NCBI GenBank assembly: GCA_037129925.1
Contig: JBAXTZ010000013.1
Span: forward strand, 14,261-78,260
Reading direction: 5' to 3'
DNA from: JBAXTZ01 sp037129925
Lineage (GTDB): Bacteria > Bacillota > Negativicutes > JBAXTZ01
Length of the DNA stretch: 64,000 nt
Both the position numbers and the translations under genes were made by a program. The notes beneath the pieces were generated by a model. That model ran no database searches. It saw only the letters and a list, made by a program, of their open reading frames with translations, and was not told the DNA's origin. Shown here piece after piece: positions 34,262 through 42,442 of this stretch (the stretch's first letter is position 1; each line of letters begins with the position of its first letter).

Positions 34262-35599
34262 ATGATGGATTTTATTAATAGTTTTGGTGAGCGGTTTATT
34301 GTGCCGATTGCCGGTTTTTTAAACCAAAACCGCTATCTCAAAGCGGTCAAGACGGGAATCGTCGCAATCTTTCCGTTTTTGGCGATCGGCGGGTTATTTT
34401 TGCTGTTGGCTTATCCGGCAGTTATGAAAATCGATTTTGCGGATTATGGTTTTCTGGGAAATTTTCTCGAGCTTTGGAAACTGTTAGCCGATGAGCATTT
34501 ACAAACACTATTGTTACCGGCTCACCTTACGGTTGGTTTGAGCGCAATATGGGTAGCCATTGCCGTGGGCTATCAGTTAGCGAAGCATTACAAGTTGCCG
34601 CAACTGCAACTCGGACTGGTTAGCGGCGCGGCAGTAGTGCTGTGTTCGGCTCCGGAAAGTGTAATTGTGGTGCTAAAACTAGCGGCAAAAGCTGTTATGC
34701 AGGATGCGCCGTTTGCGATAATTCCCGATGGATTGATTGGCGCTCACGGGGTGTTGCCGGCGATAGTTATCGCTTTTTTTGTCGTGGAAACATTTCGGTT
34801 CATAGATAGTGCCGGGGCCAGGCTCAAATTGGCCGGCAGCGTTCCGCCAGCAGTAATGCCGTCAATTGTCGGCTTATTAACTGCCGGTTTGACTTTGCTG
34901 GTTATATTTATCGTTAATGAAACTTTTCATGTGGCTTTGGATGTCAGCTTAGCCGGCTGTTTATGGATGCTAATTAATCCGATTTTGTTTATCGTCGGTA
35001 GTCTGCCGTTTATATTGCTAATCGTATTCTTTTCCCAATGGATTTGGTTTGTCGGAATGCATGGCTGTAATACTACTATGCATCTGCTCCAGCCGTTTAC
35101 CATTGTATTTATTTTATTGAATGCCGAGTTGGTCATGAATGGTCACGCGCCGACCCATGCATTCACCGATCCATTTTGGAATTATACGGTAATTGTTGGC
35201 GGCAACGGTGCGACCATGGGTTTGGTGCTGCTCACGCGGCTGGTGGCAAAATCACAGCATTTGCGAGATGCCTCAAAACGCGCGCTCGGTTCGGTAGCGT
35301 TTAACGTTAATGAATTGGTCGTGTTTGGTTATCCGGTTATCCAAAATCCACGACTAATGTTGCCTTATTTGCTAATCCCGGTAATTAATGCCGCGATTAC
35401 CTATTTGAGCATCAGTTATGGCTTCGTCAATGCTGCGTTTTGTATGATGCCGTGGACGGTGCCAGGACCACTCGGGGCTTTTTTGTCCACGTTGGATTAC
35501 CGGGCGTTGCTATTGGTCTGTGGTTTAATTGTTTTAGACGGGCTAATATACTTGCCGTTTTTGGTGAAGTATGACCGGGAGTTAGCACTTGAAGAATGA
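34262..35599 (+). CDS. PTS lactose/cellobiose-type IIC permease, second and orphan
   Basis: The 445-residue protein is a diverged paralogue of the IIC at 29.9 kb. It shares the N-terminal start (INSFGERFIVPIAGFL), the WFVGMHGCNTT loop and FNVNELVVFGYPVIQNPRLMLPY. The conserved NEPVTFG becomes NELVVFG, so the Glu is kept but the Pro is lost. No IIB or IIA gene accompanies it. It may share the upstream IIB, or its transport role may have drifted. It sits after a strong terminator and ten bases before ligA. Confidence 0.85.
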   Translation: MMDFINSFGERFIVPIAGFLNQNRYLKAVKTGIVAIFPFLAIGGLFLLLAYPAVMKIDFADYGFLGNFLELWKLLADEHLQTLLLPAHLTVGLSAIWVAIAVGYQLAKHYKLPQLQLGLVSGAAVVLCSAPESVIVVLKLAAKAVMQDAPFAIIPDGLIGAHGVLPAIVIAFFVVETFRFIDSAGARLKLAGSVPPAVMPSIVGLLTAGLTLLVIFIVNETFHVALDVSLAGCLWMLINPILFIVGSLPFILLIVFFSQWIWFVGMHGCNTTMHLLQPFTIVFILLNAELVMNGHAPTHAFTDPFWNYTVIVGGNGATMGLVLLTRLVAKSQHLRDASKRALGSVAFNVNELVVFGYPVIQNPRLMLPYLLIPVINAAITYLSISYGFVNAAFCMMPWTVPGPLGAFLSTLDYRALLLVCGLIVLDGLIYLPFLVKYDRELALEE

Positions 35600-35608
35600 G
35601 AGGCAAAC

Positions 35609-37609
35609 ATGGTTTTTCCGGAAATTAGAATTATTGAATTACACAAACAAATTGCCCTACATAATCAAAATTACTATCAGTACGATAAGCCGTCGATTAC
35701 CGACAGCGAATATGACGCGTTAATCCGGGAATTAATCGAACTTGAAACCCAATACCCGGAACTCGCGCTTGCAGCTTCGCCGACTAAACAAGTTGGCGGC
35801 GCTGTGGATGAACGATTGCGCAAGACCAAGCATCTGACGCCAATGATTAGTTTGGCTAACGCGTTTAATGAAGCTGAACTGGGTAGTTTTGACGCCAGAG
35901 TCAAGAAAACCCTGCAAGTGGAAAATGTGGAATATATTTGCGAACTGAAGATTGATGGTTTGGCAGTAAATCTGTTATATGAACAAGGGCGATTAAGCCG
36001 CGCGACAACTCGCGGCGATGGTGAATATGGCGAGGACGTAACTGCCAATGTGCTGACAATTGCCGCCATTCCGCGGCTGATTACAGCGGCAGATTTTCCC
36101 GATTTGATCGAAATTCGTGGCGAAGTATATATGCCGCGAGCCAGCTTTGCCCGTCTGAATAGCGAGCGTGTGGAAAATGGCGAACCGACATTTGCCAACC
36201 CGCGTAATGCGGCCGCAGGTTCGTTACGGCAATTGGACAGAAATATTACGGCTGGGCGGGCGTTGGACGCTTTTTTTTACGCTTGCGGCGACAACGCAGG
36301 CTTCGCAACCCATAGCGGTTTTTTGACGAAATTAGCCGACTGGGGATTTAAAGTTAACGAGAACTTTTCCGTATGCGTGGATATTAGCTCCGTCACAGAA
36401 TTCGTTGCGACTTGGGCAGAAAAACGCCATTCATTGCCCTACGATACCGATGGCATCGTGGTTAAAACCGATAGCTATCGCTGGCAGAACGTTCTTGGCA
36501 ACACCGCCAAGGAGCCGCGCTGGGCAGTTGCTTACAAATTTCCGCCTGAACAAGCCCAAACGCAAATATTAGCGATAATTGCCAGTATTGGACGAACCGG
36601 GGTGATTACACCGGTTGCGCAATTGCAGCCGGTATTGTTGTCCGGAAGCTTGGTCAGTAATGTCACGCTGCATAACAGCGAATTCATCGCCGACAAAGAC
36701 ATTCGTATCAAGGATATAGTGTTAGTACATAAAGCCGGAGAAATCATCCCGGAAATTGTCAATGTTTGCAAGCAACTTCGCGATGGCAGCGAGCAGATTT
36801 ATGAATTTCCGAAGCGCTGTCCGGCTTGCGGAAGCGAATTGCAGAAACTAAATGACGTTGCCGCCATTCGCTGTATTAACAAGTACTGTCCGGCGCAAAT
36901 TAAAGAAAAAATTATCCACTTTTCATCCCGCGACGCGTTAAATATTGAAGGATTAGGACCGGCTAATGTCGAATTATTGTTAAAGAACCGATTAATTAGC
37001 GATGTAGCGGACTTGTATAGTTTGCAAAAAGCCAATCTGTCTGGTTTGGAGCGCTTTGGTGAAAAATCAATTGAAAATCTTTTGGCGGCGATAGCGGCGA
37101 GCAAAGCCGCGCCATTATATAAAGTACTGTATGGTTTGGGAATTCGTCACGTCGGTGAAAAAACCGCGCGATTGCTCGCTGAAAAAATGTTGTCAATGAC
37201 CAATGTTATGGCAGCTAATGTTGCGGAAATTCAAGCGATTGAAGCCTGCGGCAGCAGTGTCGCGGAAAGTATTGTCGAATATTTTGCTGATTCCACCAAT
37301 TGTGACTTGGTAAACCGACTGATAAGTTGTGGACTGACAATGCCGGTAGAAGTTATTGCAGCTGGAATATTTACGGGAAAGAGCTTTGTCATTACCGGCA
37401 CCCTGCCTAATCTCCGGCGTGCTGAAGCACAACAGCTTATTGAACAGAATGGCGGAAAGACACTAGCGGCGGTGAGCAAGGCAACTGACTTTGTATTGGT
37501 TGGCGCTGATGCTGGCAGTAAATTGGCTAAAGCTGAAAAGCTCGGGCTGACGATTATTGATGAAATGGAATTTTTAGCGATGCTCGCAGCAACGGAAAGC
37601 AGTGAATAG
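35609..37609 (+). CDS. ligA: NAD-dependent DNA ligase
   Basis: The 666-residue protein has full LigA architecture. The Ia domain carries HNQNYYQYDKPSITDSEYD. The catalytic CELKIDGLAVNLLYEQG has the AMP-accepting Lys near residue 115. The OB fold is followed by a four-Cys zinc finger (CPACGSELQK to CINKYCP), helix-hairpin-helix repeats (GLERFGEKS, GIRHVGEKTARLL) and a C-terminal BRCT domain (GKSFVITGTLPNLRR). It seals nicks in replication and repair. Length is normal for the family. Confidence 0.97.
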   Translation: MVFPEIRIIELHKQIALHNQNYYQYDKPSITDSEYDALIRELIELETQYPELALAASPTKQVGGAVDERLRKTKHLTPMISLANAFNEAELGSFDARVKKTLQVENVEYICELKIDGLAVNLLYEQGRLSRATTRGDGEYGEDVTANVLTIAAIPRLITAADFPDLIEIRGEVYMPRASFARLNSERVENGEPTFANPRNAAAGSLRQLDRNITAGRALDAFFYACGDNAGFATHSGFLTKLADWGFKVNENFSVCVDISSVTEFVATWAEKRHSLPYDTDGIVVKTDSYRWQNVLGNTAKEPRWAVAYKFPPEQAQTQILAIIASIGRTGVITPVAQLQPVLLSGSLVSNVTLHNSEFIADKDIRIKDIVLVHKAGEIIPEIVNVCKQLRDGSEQIYEFPKRCPACGSELQKLNDVAAIRCINKYCPAQIKEKIIHFSSRDALNIEGLGPANVELLLKNRLISDVADLYSLQKANLSGLERFGEKSIENLLAAIAASKAAPLYKVLYGLGIRHVGEKTARLLAEKMLSMTNVMAANVAEIQAIEACGSSVAESIVEYFADSTNCDLVNRLISCGLTMPVEVIAAGIFTGKSFVITGTLPNLRRAEAQQLIEQNGGKTLAAVSKATDFVLVGADAGSKLAKAEKLGLTIIDEMEFLAMLAATESSE

Positions 37610-39224
37610 ATTGACAGTTATTGAAAAGTATTTACAACTATATATCAGGCTGGTTTGCGCTACGGTATTTGCGCTGGGATTACTTAGTGGTAATTGTCTG
37701 GCATATACCGGAACGGATTTTGACAAATCCGTGCGCGCTACGATGGCGGAAAACAAGTTAGTTGGAGTTTCGATTGTCGTGTTTCAAAACGAGCAGCCGA
37801 TTTTTTCCAAAGGTTACGGCTACGCGAATATTTCGACTTCGATGCCCATGAACGCTGACTCAATATTTCGAGTAGCATCACTGAGTAAAATGATCGTTGC
37901 GGCGGCAATTATGCAGTTATACGATCAAGGGCGGATTTCTCTGGACGATGATATTTCAAAGTATCTCGGCTATCTGGTGCGAAATCCAATGTACCCACAG
38001 GAAATAATCACAGTCCGGCAGTTACTGTTACATACCTCTAGCATTCAAGATAGTGGCTGTTACAATAAATTTGTTGAGAGCAACGGCAGATTGTTTAGAA
38101 CGATGGCGTTGTCCGAGCTTATCACGCCGCAAGGGAAATATTACGAGAAATCATTATTTTCAGCCAACGCCCCGGGTGAAGAGTTTTCCTATAGCAATTT
38201 GGGGTTTGGAATTCTGGGTAGTATTGTTGAAATGGCATCGGGCGAACGGTTTGATGCTTACTGCAAGAAAAACATTCTGCAACCGCTGGGTATGGATGCC
38301 GGGTTTGAACCGGCCGATATTGTCAACTGGCAGCGCTTTGGCTGTACCTATCGCTATATTTCCGGTAGCCCCAGCGCAGTGTTGGATGAAGGCGGCAATG
38401 GTAAACCGCTGCCTGTGAAAATAACTGCGCCGCATGGAAGCGCATTGGGTTGGAGTCCGACCGGCGGACTGCGGGTATCCGCTAATGATATGATGAAATT
38501 TATGATGGCATTAGCAAATGGCGGTATTTTAGCTGATACCAGGATTATGACTAAACATTCGGCCGATATGATGCAACAACTGTATTGGATGGGTGTCGGC
38601 TATGAGGGGTTAGATGAGCAGGTTGGCTTGTTTCGTCAAGAAGGCTTGGGAATAAACGTAGTTGATCAGTTGTGCAGCGGCTGGCGCTTGACCGGACATT
38701 CCGGCGACGCGTACGGGCTGATCGCCGGCGCTTATTTTGACCAGTTGAGCAAGCTGGGGTTTGTCTATATTATTAACGGCGGAGTTTATCGCACCGCTCT
38801 GCCACAAAGTCCTTCGTATGTGTCTGAGTTGGTGATTGTTCAGGCTATTCACGATCGGTTCGAGGAATTGCTAATGGCAAAGCCGCTTAATTTATCAATT
38901 GTCCCGGGTGAACAAAAAATCATGGTAAATGACCGGGTTATCTGGTTGCCAAACTCGGCTCAAGTTGATAAAGATTACTATCTGCCGCTTATTACCGTGA
39001 ATGACGCGCTCGGGGTAACTGTGGATGAAGGCGAAAATGGTTCATATTACCTGTCCAAAAAAGATAAGTCGCTAAAAGTAACTTTGAAAGATAATACAAT
39101 AACCGCTAATGGCTATATGAACACATATTTGCCAAAACCGCCTTATGTACAAAAAGAAATAGTTTATTTGCCGCTAAAACAAATAGCTGCGGCTTTAGAA
39201 ATAAAAGTTGTTTACAAAAACTAG
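37602..39224 (+). CDS. Exported beta-lactamase-fold serine hydrolase with C-terminal copper-amine-oxidase-like domain
   Basis: The 540-residue protein has a signal sequence (LVCATVFALGLLSGNCLA). A class C beta-lactamase/PBP-like domain follows, with SLSK near residue 93 (SxxK), YSNLG near 196 (YxN) and GHSGDAYG near 366 (HxG). The last 110 residues (IMVNDRVIWLPN to YLPLKQIAAALEIKV) look like the Cu-amine-oxidase N-terminal wall-associated domain. It may trim wall peptides or act as an esterase. The start is GTG overlapping ligA by eight bases; a later TTG is possible. Confidence 0.85.
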   Translation: MNRLTVIEKYLQLYIRLVCATVFALGLLSGNCLAYTGTDFDKSVRATMAENKLVGVSIVVFQNEQPIFSKGYGYANISTSMPMNADSIFRVASLSKMIVAAAIMQLYDQGRISLDDDISKYLGYLVRNPMYPQEIITVRQLLLHTSSIQDSGCYNKFVESNGRLFRTMALSELITPQGKYYEKSLFSANAPGEEFSYSNLGFGILGSIVEMASGERFDAYCKKNILQPLGMDAGFEPADIVNWQRFGCTYRYISGSPSAVLDEGGNGKPLPVKITAPHGSALGWSPTGGLRVSANDMMKFMMALANGGILADTRIMTKHSADMMQQLYWMGVGYEGLDEQVGLFRQEGLGINVVDQLCSGWRLTGHSGDAYGLIAGAYFDQLSKLGFVYIINGGVYRTALPQSPSYVSELVIVQAIHDRFEELLMAKPLNLSIVPGEQKIMVNDRVIWLPNSAQVDKDYYLPLITVNDALGVTVDEGENGSYYLSKKDKSLKVTLKDNTITANGYMNTYLPKPPYVQKEIVYLPLKQIAAALEIKVVYKN

Positions 39225-39232
39225 GAGGGCAG

Positions 39233-39520
39233 ATGCTCAGTCGAGAACAAGTAGAAAAAGTGGCTAGCCTTAGCCGGTTGCAATTAAGCCCGCAGGAACT
39301 GGAAAAGTTTTCCGTTCAACTCGGCGCGATTATCGAATATATGGAAGTGTTGAATTCGGTTGACACAACAAATATCGAACCGATGATATATGCTGTCCCA
39401 ACGACCAATATTTATCGCGAGGACATTAGAAAACCATCTTTGAACCATGTTACCGCCCTGCAAAATGCGCCGGAAACTGATGGTGAGTATTTTATCGCGC
39501 CGACCGTGGTAGAAAAGTAG
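39233..39520 (+). CDS. gatC: Asp-tRNA(Asn)/Glu-tRNA(Gln) amidotransferase subunit C
   Basis: The 95-residue protein starts MLSREQVEKVASLSRLQLSPQELEKFSVQLGAIIEYMEVLNSVDT, the GatC helical pattern, and ends GEYFIAPTVVEK. GatC holds GatA and GatB together in the complex that converts misacylated Glu-tRNA(Gln) or Asp-tRNA(Asn). It is followed by gatA after a short filler repeat (agttatcaagttatcaag). Confidence 0.95.
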   Translation: MLSREQVEKVASLSRLQLSPQELEKFSVQLGAIIEYMEVLNSVDTTNIEPMIYAVPTTNIYREDIRKPSLNHVTALQNAPETDGEYFIAPTVVEK

Positions 39521-39575
39521 GCTTCGCCAAGTTATCAAGTTATCAAGTAAGAATTATTTTGGTTCGGAGAGTGTT

Positions 39576-41012
39576 ATGGAAATGTTTCGACAAACGATAA
39601 ATCAGTTACACAAGAGAATTAGTAATGGCGAAATAGTCGCGGCAGATGTGGTTGAAAGTGTTAAGCAGCGGATTGCGGCTGTTGAACCGGCGGTAAAAGC
39701 ATTTATTACAATATGCGATGACTCTGAGGCTGTTGCAGTTGAAAGCAGTTCACCTCTTGCCGGGATGCCAGGGGTAGTCAAGGATAATATTTGCACCCAA
39801 GGAATCCGGACAACTTGCGGGTCGCGGATTTTGGAAAATTTTATTCCGCCCTACAATGCGACGGTTATTGACCGGCTTAATGCCGTTGGAGCTGTTGTTC
39901 TGGGGAAAACCAACCAGGACGAATTTGGGATGGGTTCATCTACGGAAAATTCCGGTTATCATATTACCTGCAATCCTTGGGATTTGAGCCGGGTGCCGGG
40001 CGGATCGAGCGGCGGTAGCGCGGCGGCAGTCGCTTCCGGTCAGGCGCTGTGGGCGCTTGGCTCAGATACCGGTGGATCAATAAGGCAACCGGCGGCTTTT
40101 TGCGGTATCGTCGGGATGAAGCCGACTTATGGCCGGGTGTCGCGCTACGGGTTGGTTGCTTATGCGTCGAGTTTGGATACTATTGGCACATTAACGCGCG
40201 ATGTTTATGACAACGCTTTGTTGATGAATGTCATTGCCGGTTATGATGAGCGCGATTCAACCAGCATTAACGCGCCTTGTGAAGATTATACAGCCGGAAT
40301 TTATGACGGTGTCCGCGGTCTGAAAATTGGCTTGCCTAAACAGTATTTCGGCGAGGGCTTGAGCGCCGAAGTGGCTGCGGCATTGGAACAAGCGGTGCAA
40401 ACATATCGGGACTTGGGCGCAGAAATAATTGAAGTCGATATGCCAAATACCAAGTATGCATTGGCTACGTATTATATTATTGCAACTGCCGAAGCCAGTT
40501 CGAATTTGGCGCGCTATGATGGCGTTAGCTACGGCTTGCGGGTGGAAGGCAAAAACATTGTCGACATGTCGGAGCGCACTCGGGAACAGGGTTTTTCCGA
40601 GGAAGTGCGGCGGCGGATAATGCTTGGAACTTACACGTTGTCGGCTGGCTATTATGATGCCTACTACAATAAAGCATTAAAAGTTCGGCGATTGATTAAA
40701 AATGATTTTGATGCCGCGTTTTTGCAGGTCGATGTTCTGTTAACGCCGGTTGCGCCAACGCAGGCTTTTAAAATTGGCGAAAAAACCGACGATCCGTTGG
40801 CAATGTATTTATCCGACATCTGCACGGTTACAGTTAATCTTGCCGGGGTGCCGGCGTTATCTTTGCCTTGCGCGTTTACCAATAATCTGCCGGTTGGGAT
40901 GCAGTTAATTGGCGCACCGTTATCTGAGGCGTTATTATTGCGCGTCGGCTGTGCCTTTGAACAGACATCCGGATTGGCAAACAAAATTGCCCCGTGTGGA
41001 GGTGGCAAGTGA
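39576..41012 (+). CDS. gatA: Asp-tRNA(Asn)/Glu-tRNA(Gln) amidotransferase subunit A
   Basis: The 478-residue amidase has GVVKDNICTQG with the catalytic Lys near residue 70. RVPGGSSGGSAAAVASG supplies the cis-Ser and SDTGGSIRQPAAFCG the Ser nucleophile of the Ser-cisSer-Lys triad. KPTYGRVSRYGLVAYASSLD follows. GatA releases ammonia from glutamine for the GatB kinase/amidation site. Its stop overlaps the gatB GTG start. Confidence 0.96.
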   Translation: MEMFRQTINQLHKRISNGEIVAADVVESVKQRIAAVEPAVKAFITICDDSEAVAVESSSPLAGMPGVVKDNICTQGIRTTCGSRILENFIPPYNATVIDRLNAVGAVVLGKTNQDEFGMGSSTENSGYHITCNPWDLSRVPGGSSGGSAAAVASGQALWALGSDTGGSIRQPAAFCGIVGMKPTYGRVSRYGLVAYASSLDTIGTLTRDVYDNALLMNVIAGYDERDSTSINAPCEDYTAGIYDGVRGLKIGLPKQYFGEGLSAEVAAALEQAVQTYRDLGAEIIEVDMPNTKYALATYYIIATAEASSNLARYDGVSYGLRVEGKNIVDMSERTREQGFSEEVRRRIMLGTYTLSAGYYDAYYNKALKVRRLIKNDFDAAFLQVDVLLTPVAPTQAFKIGEKTDDPLAMYLSDICTVTVNLAGVPALSLPCAFTNNLPVGMQLIGAPLSEALLLRVGCAFEQTSGLANKIAPCGGGK

Positions 41013-42442
41013 AATACAAAACAGTTATCGGACTGGAAGTCCATGTCGAATTAAAAACCGCATCCAAGATATTTTGCGGTTGCAGCACCGAATTCGGCAG
41101 TCCGCCGAACACCAACGTTTGTCCGGTGTGTCTGGGATTGCCGGGAGTGCTGCCGGTTATTAATAAAGCGGTAGTAGAGTTCGCGATTCGCGCCGGCTTG
41201 GCGCTGAATTGCCAGATTGCTAATTATTCCAAATTCGACAGAAAGAATTACTACTATCCTGATTTGCCAAAGAATTTTCAAACTTCACAATTTGATTTAC
41301 CGATTTGTGAGCATGGCTGGTTAGATATTGAAGTGGACGGAAATATAAAGCGCATCGGCATTACCCGCATTCACATGGAAGAAGATGCCGGAAAGCTGGT
41401 ACATGCCGGCACGATTACGACCTCGGATACAACTTGCGTGGATTATAACCGTACCGGTGTGCCGTTGATTGAAATAGTTTCTGAACCGGACTTGCGCACC
41501 CCCGAAGAAGCCAAAGCCTATATGGAAAAAATGCGAACAATATTGCAATATATCAATGTTTCTGATTGCAAAATGGAAGAAGGTAGCTTGCGCTGCGATG
41601 CCAATATTTCCTTGCGGCTGGCGGAAACTGAGCCGTTTGGCACCCGCGCGGAATTGAAAAATCTCAATTCCTTTCGCTCAGTGCAGCGTGGATTAGAATA
41701 TGAGCAAATCCGTCAGGCGGAAATTCTCGATGATGGCGGCAGGGTAATTCAAGAAACCCGGTCTTTTGATGAAGCCAAAAATATCACCTTGTCGCTGCGC
41801 AGCAAAGAGCAGGCCGATGATTATCGTTACTTTCCTGAACCAGACCTGCCGCCGCTGATGATTAGCAAACAATTGATTGAAAATGTTCGAATGCAATTGC
41901 CGGAACTTCCGGATAGTCGGATTCAGCGGTTGATGGCGACCGACGGATTGTCGGTATATGATGCTAATGTTATCACTTCAACCCGGGCGTTCGCCGAATA
42001 TTATGATGCGGTACGCGAAATGGACGGTGATGCAAAGTTAGTAGCCAACTGGTTGACTGGCGAGCTGTCACGACTGCTCAATGCCAACAATGTCGAAATT
42101 GAGCGCTGCCCGATATCGCCGCAAAATCTCGCCGGTTTGTTGAGCTTGATAAAAGATGGTACTGTTTCCGGGAAAATCGCTAAAACAGTTATTGAAGAAA
42201 TGTGGCAAAGCGGTGCAACTGCTAAGCAAGTTGTTGCTGACAAAGGTTTGGTGCAAATTAGCAATGTCGATGAAATTGTCGCGATTGTTGAAGAAGTCAT
42301 TCTGGCTAATCCGCAGTCAGTCGAGGACTATCGCGGCGGAAAAGAAAAGGCCATTGGCTTTTTAGTTGGTTGTGTAATGAAACTTAGTCGTGGTCGCGCC
42401 AAACCGGATTTGGTAAATAAATTGCTAAAGGAGCGGCTATGA
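41009..42442 (+). CDS. gatB: Asp-tRNA(Asn)/Glu-tRNA(Gln) amidotransferase subunit B
   Basis: The 477-residue protein starts KYKTVIGLEVHVELKT and carries zinc-binding cysteines in FCGCST and CPVCLGLPG. The kinase core has DLPKNFQTSQFDLPI and the tail a YqeY-like domain (KLSRGRAKPDLVNKLL). GatB phosphorylates and amidates the tRNA-bound acid. The GTG at 41009, six bases after a ggaggtg site and overlapping the gatA stop (GTGA), is the likely start. Confidence 0.96.
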   Translation: MKYKTVIGLEVHVELKTASKIFCGCSTEFGSPPNTNVCPVCLGLPGVLPVINKAVVEFAIRAGLALNCQIANYSKFDRKNYYYPDLPKNFQTSQFDLPICEHGWLDIEVDGNIKRIGITRIHMEEDAGKLVHAGTITTSDTTCVDYNRTGVPLIEIVSEPDLRTPEEAKAYMEKMRTILQYINVSDCKMEEGSLRCDANISLRLAETEPFGTRAELKNLNSFRSVQRGLEYEQIRQAEILDDGGRVIQETRSFDEAKNITLSLRSKEQADDYRYFPEPDLPPLMISKQLIENVRMQLPELPDSRIQRLMATDGLSVYDANVITSTRAFAEYYDAVREMDGDAKLVANWLTGELSRLLNANNVEIERCPISPQNLAGLLSLIKDGTVSGKIAKTVIEEMWQSGATAKQVVADKGLVQISNVDEIVAIVEEVILANPQSVEDYRGGKEKAIGFLVGCVMKLSRGRAKPDLVNKLLKERL

